From: DYRB01 sp963802205
GTDB taxonomy: Bacteria; Pseudomonadota; Gammaproteobacteria; Chromatiales; Chromatiaceae
DNA length: 64,000 bases
Assembly (NCBI GenBank): GCA_963802205.1
Contig: CAWDHW010000008.1
Span: 28,931-92,930, forward strand
Direction of reading: 5' to 3'
Below are positions 9,047-18,460 of this stretch, piece after piece (position 1 is the first letter of the stretch; every line of letters begins with the position of its first letter). A program made the translations under genes and the position numbers. Under the pieces are notes generated by a model, which saw nothing but the letters and a program-made list of their open reading frames with translations, was not told where the DNA came from and made no database searches.

Positions 9047-9336
9047 CCGCGAAGGTCCTGCTGGACCTGAACCTGCCCGCCTTCCAGGACGATCTGCTGG
9101 CACTGGAGCCCAACGAGGTTCGGCTGGTCCTCAAGACCCTGCGCAAACTGCGGACCCTTGACTGGGCGGCGGTCTACCGAGACCCCGGGCTCAAGTGGGA
9201 GCAAATCAGGGGCTCACCGGGCAAGTTCACCCTCCGCCTGTCCCGCAGCAGCCGCGCCGTTGTCCAGCGGGATGGCGATTACGTCCGTTTCATCGCCCTG
9301 CACACCGACCATGATGGGGCCTACGGCAAGAAATGA
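9043..9336 (+). CDS. Putative RelE/ParE-superfamily toxin
   Basis: A 97-residue basic protein. The pattern (helical start, LRKLRTLDWAAVYRDPGLKWEQI, then beta strands FTLRLSRSSRAVVQRDGDYVRFIALHTDHDGAYGK with the last strand followed by HxDHDxAY) resembles RelE/YafQ-type mRNA interferases and related cytotoxic translational repressors. The C-terminal His/Asp/Tyr cluster is where these toxins keep catalytic residues. Translation is probably coupled to the antitoxin through the ATGA overlap. The toxin family assignment is inference; ribosome-dependent RNase activity is not shown by the sequence. Confidence 0.6.
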   Translation: MTAKVLLDLNLPAFQDDLLALEPNEVRLVLKTLRKLRTLDWAAVYRDPGLKWEQIRGSPGKFTLRLSRSSRAVVQRDGDYVRFIALHTDHDGAYGKK

Positions 9337-9392
9337 CCCCTGGCCGGTCGCCCGAACCGGGCGGCACGGCGATCTAGTCCCGTTGAAATGCT

Positions 9393-9419
9393 CGGGACGG
9401 GGTTGCAAACCCCGTCCCG
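9393..9419. repeat. Perfect 12-bp hairpin downstream of the toxin gene
   Basis: CGGGACGGGGTT and AACCCCGTCCCG are exact inverted copies separated by GCA. No T-run follows. This GGGACGGGGTTGCAAACCCC type of palindrome is a dispersed element in several phyla by general knowledge. Confidence 0.65.
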
Positions 9420-9482
9420 CTCAAGAAACGAAGCCCCTTCGCTCGGTACGCCGATACCTGCAGGGCGAGCGCGCATAACGGG

Positions 9483-9900
9483 TCATCCGAACACGACCTT
9501 AGCGCGGTAGTCGTCGTTCCAGGCCGCCTTGCGGCGCTTCTTGGCGAGGCCCAGGGAAGAGGTTTCCTGCTCGAAGAGGTTGATGCAGAGGTGGTGCAGC
9601 GAGGTCAAGATCGCCGGTGCGTAGCCTTTGCGGATGCGGCTGGCATCTTTCGTTGAAGACCACGTCCAAACGCCAGTGGAGCCGGTTTTCGACCCCCCAA
9701 TGCCCGCGCACCGTGTGGGCGAAGCGTTTGGCGTCGGCCGCGATGGCGTTGATGAAGTAACGGCACTCAAGGGTCTGTGTACCCCCGCTCTGACAGGTCC
9801 GCTCCACCATCCCGATGCTGCGCAGCCCGACCCAGCGCTCGGTGTCGGGTAGGGTGCACAGCGTCTCGCTGACCCAGTAACGCCTGACTTGCGAAACAGA
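9483..9900 (-). pseudogene. ISAs1-family transposase remnant, frameshifted
   Basis: The - strand encodes the C-terminal part of an ISAs1-type transposase: WVGLRSIGMVE, then FAHTVRGHWGVENRLHW...DVVFNE in one frame, and DASRIRKGYAPAILTSL ending with KKRRKAAWNDDY in the next frame. The two frames are joined if one A is removed from the AAA run at 9649-9651. The N-terminal half with the first catalytic acidic residues is absent, so the copy cannot encode a working transposase. No clear terminal inverted repeats were found. Confidence 0.8.
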
Positions 9901-9940
9901 CGCCTGGGCGTGCACACCCCCGGGTCAGTGAGCCATGGGC

Positions 9941-10555
9941 TCAGCGGGCGCCGAGGGTACGGCTGTCTGACCAGTCCAGGCTCGGCAACATCCGCTGGGC
10001 CGGTGGGGATGTCGCGGGATGGGGTGAGCCGCCTTGGCTGCGCCAGGGTGGCGGGTCCAACTGGTCCGCCCACTGCCCCGAAGCGCCCGGCTCTGCGCCC
10101 CCGGGTGTCCTCTGGTAGGGTGCCTGCCAGCGTGTCCCACCACCCGGGTTGGGCACGATGGGGCGGAAGCGGTAGCCGTCCTGGGCCCAAGGATCGCCGC
10201 TGCTCCAAGAGGGGGAGCCTGTGTCGTCCAGGGACTGGCGGCCTGGGTCCCGATAGGTACTGGAACGCCCGCGTTCGCGCTCAGTGAGTGGCCGGAAGCG
10301 GAATTGGTCGGGGGCCAGGTTGGGGCCCTGGGCGGACCGGGGGCCGGCGTCTGCCGGGTTGGGCTGTGGATAGCGGAGCCCACTGCCCTGGGCCTGTGGC
10401 GGTTGGGTCGGACGCATCGGGACCGACCGGGTCTGGGCTGGCTCGGGCGACGCCACCTGTGGGGTGGCCGGGGGCGGGTCGTCCTCGCCGCCGATCAGGA
10501 CCCACGCCAGGGTACCGATCAGAACCGCGGCAATCACGGCTTTCTTGCTGTTCAC
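9941..10555 (-). CDS. Hypothetical N-terminally anchored proline-rich protein
   Basis: A 204-residue product starting at a GTG. An N-terminal hydrophobic segment (about residues 6-23, VIAAVLIGTLAWVLIGG) would act as an uncleaved signal anchor; the rest is proline-, glycine- and arginine-rich, low in order and probably periplasmic. Two similar internal segments (FRFRPLTERERGR... and YRFRPIVPNPGG...) suggest an internal duplication. I do not recognise a family. It lies after folE2 on the same strand but 120 bases away. Confidence 0.55.
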   Translation of the reverse strand: MNSKKAVIAAVLIGTLAWVLIGGEDDPPPATPQVASPEPAQTRSVPMRPTQPPQAQGSGLRYPQPNPADAGPRSAQGPNLAPDQFRFRPLTERERGRSSTYRDPGRQSLDDTGSPSWSSGDPWAQDGYRFRPIVPNPGGGTRWQAPYQRTPGGAEPGASGQWADQLDPPPWRSQGGSPHPATSPPAQRMLPSLDWSDSRTLGAR

Positions 10556-10675
10556 CTGTTGGATCCGCCTGATTTACCGAGAATTCTCTACCCCAAGTCT
10601 AGCTGGGGATTCGGCATCCTGCCGAGTCTGGCCGCGGACGGTGGAGGTCGGGTCCAGGTGGGTGCGTTCGGGCGC

Positions 10676-11518
10676 CTAGAGCGATGCCTCCGCCATCTGC
10701 GCCTCTTCCTCCTTGTCGCGCTCGATAAGGGCGTAGGCCGAGTGGTTGTGGATGGACTCGAAGTTCTCCGATTCCACGGTATAGGCCCCAACCCGCTGGT
10801 CGGCATTGAGGACGCCGGCCACGTCGCGGACCATGTCCTCGACGAATTTCGGATTGTTGTAGGCCCGCTCGGTGACGTACTTCTCGTCCGGGCGCTTGAG
10901 CAGGCCGAACAGCTCGCAGGAGGCCTGGGCCTCGACGATGTCGATGATTTCCTCGATCCACATGAAGCCGCGGTTGCGTACCTGTACCGTCACATGGGAG
11001 CGCTGGTTGTGGGCGCCGAACTCGGCAATCTCCTTCGAGCAAGGGCACAGGCTGGTGACCGGGACCACGACCTTGATATACATCACGGGCTTGCCCTTGC
11101 GGATCTCGCCGATGAAGGTCACGTCGTAGTCGAGCAGGGACTGGACGCCGGTGACGGGGGCACGCTTGTTGACGAAGTAGGGGAAGCGCATCTCGATGTG
11201 GCCGGCCTCGGACTCCAGTCGCTCGGCCATCTCGCGCAGCATCTCCTTGAAGGAGCCGACGCTGATCTCGCGCTCATGGCTGTTCAGGATCTGCACAAAG
11301 CGCGACATGTGCGTGCCCTTGAAGTTGTGGGGCAGATACACGTACATGTTGAACGTGGCGACAGTGTGCTGTTCGCCCTCGTTGCGATCGCCCACCCGCA
11401 CCGGATGGCGGATGTCTTTGATCCCCACCTTGTCGATGGCGATACGGCGGCTGTCGGCGCTGCCTTGCACATCGGCGATGCACACGGCGGCGGGTACGGA
11501 CTTCAGCGCAGACTCCAT
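10676..11518 (-). CDS. folE2: GTP cyclohydrolase FolE2 (type IB)
   Basis: Converts GTP to dihydroneopterin triphosphate, first step of folate/pterin synthesis. The 280-residue protein matches the FolE2 family, not FolE1: it contains SLCPCSKEI, whose first Cys is the catalytic/metal-binding residue of the family, followed by GAHNQRS, and the VGIKDIRHPV and NSHEREISV segments. FolE2 accepts metals other than zinc, and in many bacteria it is induced in zinc limitation by Zur; no Zur-like box was recognised upstream. The ATG at 11518 gives the usual N-terminus but lacks a clear ribosome binding site. It is separated from phoU by 325 bases. Confidence 0.93.
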   Translation of the reverse strand: MESALKSVPAAVCIADVQGSADSRRIAIDKVGIKDIRHPVRVGDRNEGEQHTVATFNMYVYLPHNFKGTHMSRFVQILNSHEREISVGSFKEMLREMAERLESEAGHIEMRFPYFVNKRAPVTGVQSLLDYDVTFIGEIRKGKPVMYIKVVVPVTSLCPCSKEIAEFGAHNQRSHVTVQVRNRGFMWIEEIIDIVEAQASCELFGLLKRPDEKYVTERAYNNPKFVEDMVRDVAGVLNADQRVGAYTVESENFESIHNHSAYALIERDKEEEAQMAEASL

Positions 11519-11843
11519 GGGGAGGGTTCCTCGCAGGGCGATTGCAGGCGGGCTTTCAGGCAGATTGGGGTTTGCGGTGACCCCGGCAAGGGGAAAAGGC
11601 AGACGCTTTCTCGGGAAATCTGGCCCGGTCGCGGGGTGGAGCGGTCTAGGGAACGTGGAATTATCCGGGCAGGGAGGGGCCTTGGGCAAGGAAAAGGAAG
11701 ATCCCAGCAGATTGCCGGCAAGCGCCTTCTTGCCCTGCCGATGACCGCTGCCCGCGGATATCCCCCAATCTCATCCAGTGCCAGCAAAGACTACGGTCAG
11801 GGCCGCCCACAGATGCCGGTCGACCTTGGGCGGGGTTGCGGTC
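11519..11843. other. Intergenic region between phoU and folE2
   Basis: There are 325 bases with no coding signal I trust. The folE2 promoter should lie here on the - strand. I see no terminator with a T tail and no recognisable operator. Confidence 0.4.
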
Positions 11844-12509
11844 TTAGTTCAGTTCGGGGGTCTCCCCGGTGGCGATGTAGACCACGCGCTCGGCAATGTT
11901 GGTCGCCCGGTCGGCGACACGCTCGTAGTTGTGCGCGACCCAGGATAGGGCGACCCCGGCCGCGGCCTCCTCGGGGTTGCTGCGAATCGCCGCGACAATG
12001 GCGTTGATCGCCTTGCCCTGGAGGGTGTCCACCTCATTGTCCTGCGCGGCCGTGGCTCGGGCCAGGACCTCGTCACCGTCGCGTTCGTAGGCGGTCAGGG
12101 CATCCCGGACCATGCCGCGGGCCTGCTCGCCCATGTCCGCGATGCAGTCGGCGAAAGCCTGCGGCAGGGGGCCGTATTCGTCCCGGAGTAGAATTCTGGC
12201 CACGTCCGCTGCGTGATCGCCGATGCGCTCCAGCTCGGCGATGATCTCCATGGAGGCACCGATCATGCGCAGGTCGATCCCTGCTGGCTGGTAGGCGGCC
12301 AGGATTAGCAGGGCCTCCTGTTCCAAAATGCGGCGCTCCACATTGATCGCGGCGTCCTCGGCGACGACCTCGTGGGCCAGGACGAGGTCCTGTCGGCGCA
12401 GGGCGTCCAGAGACTTGAGCAGGGATACATCGACGAGGTCGCCGAGGGCCAGCAGCCCTTGCTTGAGCGATTCGCCCTTCTTCTCGACCAGCAGGCGGGT
12501 GTGGGTCAT
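11844..12509 (-). CDS. phoU: PhoU-family phosphate signalling protein
   Basis: Cytosolic regulator that links the Pst phosphate transporter to the PhoR kinase. The 221-residue all-helical protein has the two PhoU repeats, each with an acidic metal-binding E/DxxRIGDHA-type motif: LERIGDHAADVAR near residue 87 and YERVADRATNIAERVVY near the C-terminus. The ATG at 12509 gives MTHTRLLVEKK, a PhoU-like start, and is preceded by GAGAG. No pst genes are next to it, so it may be a stand-alone copy. Function is assigned from family; the physiological partner here is unknown. Confidence 0.88.
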   Translation of the reverse strand: MTHTRLLVEKKGESLKQGLLALGDLVDVSLLKSLDALRRQDLVLAHEVVAEDAAINVERRILEQEALLILAAYQPAGIDLRMIGASMEIIAELERIGDHAADVARILLRDEYGPLPQAFADCIADMGEQARGMVRDALTAYERDGDEVLARATAAQDNEVDTLQGKAINAIVAAIRSNPEEAAAGVALSWVAHNYERVADRATNIAERVVYIATGETPELN

Positions 12510-12641
12510 GGTGCACTCTCTTGGCGGGGTGGGCGCTATCGGCGGCGCTGCGGGTGACAGGAAGTGCAAAACATAGCCGCAGATGATGACCGTTCGATTA
12601 CGTCCACGCCATGGAGAGCCTCCTTGAGCGAATCCTCAGGC

Positions 12642-13334
12642 TCAGCCCAATCCCAGGGCATGCAGGAGCCGGCAGGCCAGTTCATCCGGGGTGCGGGCGA
12701 TCACCTCCAGCGGCACGCCATGCTTGATGTGCAGCCGGTCGTAGTCCTCGAAGCCGTAGGCGACGATGAACGGGTGCATGCCGGCGCCGATGGCGGCCCG
12801 GAAGTCCCGCGCCTCGTCACCACAGGCATAGGCACAGGCCGGGTTGACCTCGAACTGCTCGCGGGTGTGCCTGAAAACGTCCAGCTTGTCAGAGCGCAAG
12901 GGGAGGTGGACCAAGAAATCCAACAAGTTTGGCTCCAAGCCATGGCGGTCGAATAGCCGCGTCAGCGTTGCAATGGGCTCGATGGTGATGTTGCGGGTGA
13001 CGATGCCGACGCGCACGTTCGGCGCCGCTACCAGGCGCCGGATCAGCGCTTCGGTGCCCTCGAACATCACCGCCTCTTCGCGGTAGATCTCGGTCAGGGT
13101 GCCGATGATCTTGCTGCGCTTGGCCGAGCCGATGGATGAGCCGAACTGGCGCCGCAGGTTCTGCGGCACTTCTTTGATGCCTCCCAAGTATTTGAAGATG
13201 TTACGACGTTTCTGAAAGCGGGCGAGCGGGCCTATGTCCATGCCGTGATGGGCAAAGGTCCTCTCGATGGCCGTGAAGGCATCGACGGTGGTGCCGTCGG
13301 CATCGAGGATCACCAGGCGGTCTTGACTGAACAT
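12642..13334 (-). CDS. HAD-superfamily hydrolase
   Basis: A 230-residue haloacid dehalogenase-like phosphatase. Motif I is LDADGTTVDAF near residue 10 with the nucleophile Asp and general acid Asp; motif II lies around VGIVTRN, and the C-terminal YACGDEARDFRAA carries the acidic motif IV. The cap region is helical, between motifs I and II. Substrate is unknown; phosphoglycolate phosphatase-like or nucleotidase roles are possible. It sits just downstream of a decayed gene on the same strand and its start is well separated from it. Confidence 0.8.
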   Translation of the reverse strand: MFSQDRLVILDADGTTVDAFTAIERTFAHHGMDIGPLARFQKRRNIFKYLGGIKEVPQNLRRQFGSSIGSAKRSKIIGTLTEIYREEAVMFEGTEALIRRLVAAPNVRVGIVTRNITIEPIATLTRLFDRHGLEPNLLDFLVHLPLRSDKLDVFRHTREQFEVNPACAYACGDEARDFRAAIGAGMHPFIVAYGFEDYDRLHIKHGVPLEVIARTPDELACRLLHALGLG

Positions 13335-13443
13335 GGCGGGCGACTCGGGGCAGGTCGAAGCGAGACCGCGCCGTTGCCGCTATGGCGACGGCTGCCGGCG
13401 CGAGGCCATTCTCGCACATAGCCGCGGCCCCTACGGGGGCGCC

Positions 13444-14345
13444 ACTCACGTACTTCTCCAGGGTATCGAGGCTGGCGCGCATGTCGCGGATGGCCGCGTC
13501 CATGGCCTGGATCTCGACGAAGCGCGAGCGTACCGGCGCCACCTCGGCGAAGCGCATCTGCTTCACCCGTTTGGTGTTGTGCACCAGCTTGCGCAGGGGC
13601 TCGAAGAGCCGTAGGGCGAGCAGGGAAACCAGCGGCACGGCAACTACCAGGATGATGAGCAAGATCACTGCCGACTCAGAGAGGAGACGCCGGGCCTTGG
13701 CCAGCAGGGATGCCTCCGGGACCACCACAAAGAGCTTCCAGATCCGCCCCATAGACGGTTTTGGCCGCGGTGATGCCGGGCCGTTCCACGCTGGCGATGC
13801 GGTAGACCGGCGACCAGGTCACGGCGCCGCGGGCGGCTAGGGCGCCCTGATACCACCCCTGGTCCCGGGGATCGAGCAGGCCCCCGCCCTCGACATGGGC
13901 GATGGGGGCATAGTCGCAATCCCGGTAGATGCCCTGCTCCCGGGGCCGCTCGCCACTGCGGTCGATCAAGCGGGTGACCAGTTGTGGCCGGTCGCGCACC
14001 AGCAGATAGCCCCCTGCCGGGTCCGCGGCGAAGATGGACGGCAGGTGGGGTTCAAGCTCCAACTGCTTCCAGAACAGCCGGAAGACCGGTTCCGGTTCCC
14101 CCGCCAAGCCCCTGGCGGCGACGCGAGGACCAGGGCATTGATCTCCGGATCGACGTAGGCCGCATCGAAGATGGCTACCGCGTGTCCGGCCATTTTCTGT
14201 GACATCTGATCGATGATGTCCGCCGACAGTCCAAGGGAAACCTCAGCGTCCGCCGGTAGGCGTTGAAGGCCACTGCCACGGTGGTCAGCGCCAGCAGGGC
14301 CGTGAACAACAGAACAAAGGCGGCCCTGTAGCTGCGAATTGGCAC
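13444..14345 (-). pseudogene. Decayed Cache/HAMP signalling protein (cyclase- or kinase-like), output domain lost
   Basis: Read on the - strand, the pieces are in order but in different frames: a GTG start at 14345 with an N-terminal membrane segment (AAFVLLFTALLALTTVAVAF), a Cache-like periplasmic domain split across frames (LSADIIDQMSQKMAGHAV; then EPVFRLFWKQLELEPHLPS through AAKTVYGADLEAL), and finally WKLFVVVPEASLLAKARR, a second membrane segment, HAMP (LRLFEPLRKLV) and the coiled coil MRASLDTLEKYV. At least three frameshifts are needed (near 14250, 14110 and 13740). After the coiled coil the frame runs into unrelated sequence; the adenylate cyclase domain that usually follows this HAMP type is absent. 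This is a non-functional relic. Confidence 0.8.
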
Positions 14346-14403
14346 GGAGTGGTCCGGTGGTCAGGGCTGCCGATGGTCCGGGGTGTTTGGGCGGCCCCTG
14401 TGC

Positions 14404-15369
14404 TCAGGGTGTGTCGGCCGCCTGCTTGAAGTGGCACTCCAACTCGACGCCATAGTCGATGGCACGGTTGATCTCGGCGGTGTGCTTCTTCACCGCCCCG
14501 GCCGAGGTCGCAAGTGCCGCCTGGTGGTCAGTGGCGTCCACCGAGCCTGTGGTGCGTTGTGGGTGTAGGACTGGACCTGGGGGCTGCAATTGGAAGGGGC
14601 CGGTCAGTTGGCGCGGGTCCACCTGCCGTAACACCGCGTAATGACGGTTGACCAGGGCGAAGGGGTGATTGGTGGCGAAGGTGCCTTCCTTGGGATGGAT
14701 CGCCGCCAGCCGGGGGAACTTGAGCCCCTTGTCGCGGATGTACCTGTTGCCCTGGATGACGTCGCTCTTATAGACCACCGCCGCGTCGGCATACTGGGGC
14801 CCGCCCTCACGCATCTTGTCAGCGCAGAAGCCGGTGGAGCGGCCATAGTGTATGACGCTCTCGTGGACCTTGGCGACGAACTCCCGTACCTTGGGGTCAT
14901 CCACCTTGGCCTGGGACAGGCGTGGGACCGGCCGCCCAGTCCACCTGGTCCGCCGGGCAGAGCTTGACCAGCACAGGCCCACACGCCGTTCTGGCCACCG
15001 GGGAGGAGGCCAAAAGCCCTACACCCGCAGTAACTCCGCGCCCTTCTCCTGGGTGTACTCGTGATTGATCAGGTTGACGTTGTCGCTGGAGCCCATCGGG
15101 ATGGCCTGGACGCAGAAGGCCCTGCCCGAGGCGGTCTTCTCCCAGCGCAGGTTGAATGCTCCGGTAACATCTTGTATCAATAGTCTTTTCTCAGGACCAT
15201 AGGTGAACCGTACCCGGACCTGTTTGGCTGCCGGGGTCCAGGCCCTTCCGGCACCCGCCGCAGACGCGGCGACAGGGCTCAGGCCCAGCAGCGAGAAGGT
15301 CAAGGCGCCAACATATTGGACGCCAAATGTGATCGTGGTATTACGGGCGCCGGGGCGCATCCCTTGCAT
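14404..15369 (-). pseudogene. Decayed periplasmic substrate-binding protein
   Basis: The N-terminal piece (15019-15369) has a signal-like hydrophobic segment followed by RVRFTYGPEKRLLIQDVTGAF and ends prematurely. The C-terminal piece (14404 to about 14960, another frame) carries KVHESVIHYGRSTGFCADKM, then YADAAVVYKSDVIQ and AIHPKEGTFATNHPF. Together they look like an extracellular solute-binding domain of the kind found with VWA proteins. The join PVARTA...RRTRW is frameshifted and the central part of the domain appears deleted. It adjoins another pseudogene, so the whole 13.4-15.4 kb stretch is decaying. Confidence 0.7.
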
Positions 15370-15401
15370 GCCTGCTGCGGAGTGTTCGGCGACCCCGCTC
15401 T

Positions 15402-16130
15402 TCAGACGTAGAGCGGTGCCATGCGCCGCCAGTAAGAACCTCGATGGGCGCGGCCATCCCATTCATGGAGGCTGTGTGCGACACCTTTGTCCCAGAGCAA
15501 CCGGCTCAGGTAGCGGTTGTTATCGACGAAGGGGTCCTGGTTGCCTATGGCTAAGACGATGTCCATGCGCCGCAGGGCTGCCAGGCGCTCCGGGCACTGG
15601 AGGTTGGCGAGGTACTGGACGGGGGTGTGGAAGTAGATCTGCTCGTCGCGGTAGCCGGCGAACAGGTCGCGGAAGTCATCGACATGGAGGGTGAGGTCAT
15701 AACGCCCCGAGAAGGCCGCCACCTTGCGGAACAGGTGCGGGTGGCGGAAGGCGATATTGAGCGCATGGAAGGCCCCCAGGCTGCACCCGTGGGCGATGGT
15801 GCAGGGGTGGGAGTTCTTCATAGCCATGAGGGGAAACACCTCGTTGAGGACGTATTCCTCAAAGGCATGGTGGCGGCGGATGCGGTCCGCGGGGTGGCAC
15901 CAGAAGCAGTAGAGGGACTCCCAGTCGATGCTGTCCAGGCACCAGAGTTGCAGTTGACCGGCGTGGATCTTTGGGCTCAGGGCCTCGACGAGGCGCAGGT
16001 CTTCGTACTCGTGAAAGCGTCCATCGCGGGTCGGAAAGACCAGGACTTTGGCACCGGCATGGCCGAAGACCAGGATCTCCATGTCCCGACCGAGCCGGTG
16101 GCTGTACCAGCGGTGATACTCGCGATTCAT
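15402..16130 (-). CDS. Alpha/beta-hydrolase (esterase D / putative esterase family)
   Basis: A 242-residue alpha/beta-hydrolase. The nucleophile elbow is GCSLGA (Ser about residue 117), preceded by TIAHGC; the acid/histidine region is near IGNQDPFVDNN and HEWDGRAHRGSYW. The family includes EstD-like esterases and starch-synthase-associated esterases; no signal peptide is seen, so it is probably cytosolic. The ATG at 16130 gives MNREYHRWYSHRLGRDME, the usual family start. It lies 100 bases downstream of another esterase on the same strand and may be cotranscribed. The true substrate is unknown. Confidence 0.8.
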   Translation of the reverse strand: MNREYHRWYSHRLGRDMEILVFGHAGAKVLVFPTRDGRFHEYEDLRLVEALSPKIHAGQLQLWCLDSIDWESLYCFWCHPADRIRRHHAFEEYVLNEVFPLMAMKNSHPCTIAHGCSLGAFHALNIAFRHPHLFRKVAAFSGRYDLTLHVDDFRDLFAGYRDEQIYFHTPVQYLANLQCPERLAALRRMDIVLAIGNQDPFVDNNRYLSRLLWDKGVAHSLHEWDGRAHRGSYWRRMAPLYV

Positions 16131-16230
16131 TGGGATTGGCCGAAAGGGTGTATCTGTGGCTGGAGGCGCGGCCCTGTTCGCGTGGCGTGGGGCCGCGCCG
16201 ATGGTAGGTCGCCGCGACAGGACAGGCCGC

Positions 16231-17184
16231 TCAGAGCGGCGCGAAGAAGGCCCGCAGCTCCGAGCGCAATTCCCAATCCTGGCGCACCCGGCCGGGATAC
16301 TCGAAGTGCCCGGCGTCGAGGACATACAGGCTCTTGGTCCCAGGGATGGCGTTGTAGACCGCGAACTGCCCGGGCGGGGCTACCGCCGGATCGAAGCGGG
16401 CGGCGGCCACATGCATGGGCTGGCGGATCTGTCTGGCGGCGACGGCAGCATCGTAGTACGCCAAGGTTGCGAGCACGTTACCCTGGGTACGGGCGAATCG
16501 CTGCACTGCGGCCCCGCTGCCGGTGGTGGGGAGGGTGAGGCGCAGGGGCTGATGGCCGAAGCTCGGCACACTGAGGTGACCGCGGCCGATGCGCTCGTCC
16601 CAGGCCAGGGCTATGGCCCCGATGCCTCCGCCAAAACTGATGCCGCAGTAGCCGATGTGTCCAACGAGGTTCGGGAAAATCTCGAGCAGGGCCGAGACCC
16701 CCGTCCAGACATCCTCGACGCAGCCACCGAGGATGTAGCGGTCCCGGAGGTGGATGTCATGCAGGACGTGCCAGTTGGGGTCCGCGGAGATGGGCGGGCG
16801 GCGCGAGCGGCTCAAGCCGCGGAAGCAGGGTACCAGGTACGCCGCATCGTCCCGGGGGAGGTCCCGAGGGGGGGCCTCGATCCCGCCGTAGCCGTGACCT
16901 AGCACCAGCCCCAGCCGGGGAGGACCGGACAGGGGGGTCAGGAGCCAGCCACGAATGGGAAAGGCGTCGGTGGACTGGTATTCCAGGTCCTGGACGTAGA
17001 AGCCGGGCAGCGAGCTGGCAGAGGCTTGCAGTCCCATGCCCGGCTCCACCGACAGGGCATTCCGATAGCGGGCCCGCCAGAAAGGCGCAAACCCGGCAGG
17101 CTCCGGCGGGGGCTCCACCGCAAGCAACTCGGCCAGGCTGTATCCGTAACTGGGGTCGAACGGGTAGGGGTGGGCGAAGGACAT
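16231..17184 (-). CDS. Acetyl-xylan-esterase-like alpha/beta-hydrolase
   Basis: A 317-residue protein resembling the AXE1 / carbohydrate esterase 7 group. Visible marks are GLVLGHGYGG at the oxyanion loop, the nucleophile elbow GISFGGG (near residue 186) and the C-terminal AGHFEYPG with the catalytic His; ARFDPAVAP supplies the likely acid. CE7 enzymes deacetylate short-chain acetylated sugars or antibiotics, but homologues vary widely. It precedes a second esterase in the same orientation. No secretion signal is visible. Confidence 0.75.
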   Translation of the reverse strand: MSFAHPYPFDPSYGYSLAELLAVEPPPEPAGFAPFWRARYRNALSVEPGMGLQASASSLPGFYVQDLEYQSTDAFPIRGWLLTPLSGPPRLGLVLGHGYGGIEAPPRDLPRDDAAYLVPCFRGLSRSRRPPISADPNWHVLHDIHLRDRYILGGCVEDVWTGVSALLEIFPNLVGHIGYCGISFGGGIGAIALAWDERIGRGHLSVPSFGHQPLRLTLPTTGSGAAVQRFARTQGNVLATLAYYDAAVAARQIRQPMHVAAARFDPAVAPPGQFAVYNAIPGTKSLYVLDAGHFEYPGRVRQDWELRSELRAFFAPL

Positions 17185-17295
17185 GGGGAGAAGGGAAACC
17201 CAAACGCGCGGCTGAAGTCACGGGAACCTGGCATCGAAGCAAGGTGTTGCGCCAGGGCTGGAAAAGCCGGCATTGGGGCCGCCGTCAGCCAGCCT

Positions 17296-18189
17296 CTAGC
17301 GGTCGCGCTGCACCATGTATTCGGCCACCTGACGCAGGGGCTGTGCCCCTGCACCCAGGTCGGCGAGGCTTGCCAGGGCGTCGCCGATCAGCCCCTCGGC
17401 CGCCTCGCGGGCCGGACCCAAGCCCATCAGGGCTGGGTAGGTGGCCTTCTCCTGGGCCTGGTCCTTGCCGCCGGTCTTGCCGATGACGCTGCTGTCGCCC
17501 TCCACGTCGAGGATGTCGTCGCGGATCTGGAAGGCCAGCCCCAGGCACTTTGCGTAGCGGTCCAGGCGCTCGGCGATCTGGGGGGCGAGGTCGGGCTTGG
17601 CAAGCGTCGCCATGCGCACCCCGGCCCGGATCAGGGCACCGGTCTTGTGGATGTGGATATTCTCCAATAAGGCCAGGTCCGGGGGCTGGGACTCGGCGGC
17701 CAGGTCCATGGCCTGGCCTCCGGCCATGCCGCGGGAGCCGCTGGCCTGGGCCAGGGCAGCGATCATGGCGACCCGCACGGCGGGCGGCAGGGCCTCGTCG
17801 CGGGCCAGGACCTGAAAGGCCAGGGTCTGCAGGGCGTCCCCGGCCAGGATTGCGGTGGCCTCGTCGAAGGCCTTGTGGCAGGTCAGGCGCCCCCGGCGCA
17901 GGTCGTCGTCGTCCATGGCGGGGAGGTCATCGTGGACCAGGGAATAGGCGTGGATCAGCTCGACGGCACAGGCGGCGCTATCTACCACCTCGGGGGCCAG
18001 GCCGATGGCGCCGGCGGTGGCATAGATCAGGGTTGGTCGGATGCGTTTGCCCGCCCCCAGGGCGGCGTAGCGCATGGCCGAGTGCAACCGGGCCGGTTGC
18101 AGATCCGCCGCCGGCAGGCAGCGCTCGAGGGCTGCCTCACAGCGTTGCTGGCTCTGGGCGAGGAGGGCGCGCAGGTCGGTGTCAGTCAC
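17296..18189 (-). CDS. ispA: Farnesyl/geranyl diphosphate synthase
   Basis: Prenyl transferase condensing isopentenyl diphosphate with allylic diphosphates to make C10-C15 precursors of quinones, undecaprenyl phosphate and, in phototrophs, pigments. The 297-residue protein has the first aspartate-rich motif HDDLPAMDDDDLRRG, GKRIRP near the N-terminus, and the second aspartate-rich motif FQIRDDILD. The GTG start at 18189 overlaps the xseB stop by eight bases (GTGACTGA), the conserved xseB-ispA arrangement; dxs, often next, is not here. Confidence 0.95.
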   Translation of the reverse strand: MTDTDLRALLAQSQQRCEAALERCLPAADLQPARLHSAMRYAALGAGKRIRPTLIYATAGAIGLAPEVVDSAACAVELIHAYSLVHDDLPAMDDDDLRRGRLTCHKAFDEATAILAGDALQTLAFQVLARDEALPPAVRVAMIAALAQASGSRGMAGGQAMDLAAESQPPDLALLENIHIHKTGALIRAGVRMATLAKPDLAPQIAERLDRYAKCLGLAFQIRDDILDVEGDSSVIGKTGGKDQAQEKATYPALMGLGPAREAAEGLIGDALASLADLGAGAQPLRQVAEYMVQRDR

Positions 18190-18460
18190 GGGGGGCGAAG
18201 GGCTCGGGCTCGGCCCCCTCCGTACTGCTGGTGAGGATGCGCACCCGCTGTTCGGCGGCGTCCAGGGCCTGCTGGCAGGCACGCGTCAGAGCGACACCTT
18301 GCTCGAAGGCGGTCAAGGATGCCTCAAGGCTCAGGTCCCCACGTTCCAGGGTATCGACCAAGGACTCCAGTTGACGGAGCTGGTCTTCAAAGCTGGCGGT
18401 TGGGGTCGGATCCAGGTTGGAGGGAGATTCGGAGGCGGGGGGTACGACTTTGGCTTTCAT
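18182..18460 (-). CDS. xseB: Exodeoxyribonuclease VII small subunit
   Basis: Small subunit of exonuclease VII, which degrades single-stranded DNA together with XseA. The 92-residue helical protein contains the family core FEDQLRQLESLVDTLERGDL followed by SLEASLTAFEQGVALTRACQ. The N-terminal 25 residues are a proline/serine-rich extension. It is the first gene of an operon with ispA and is divergent from parE, with a 117-base shared promoter region. Confidence 0.93.
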   Translation of the reverse strand: MKAKVVPPASESPSNLDPTPTASFEDQLRQLESLVDTLERGDLSLEASLTAFEQGVALTRACQQALDAAEQRVRILTSSTEGAEPEPFAPRD

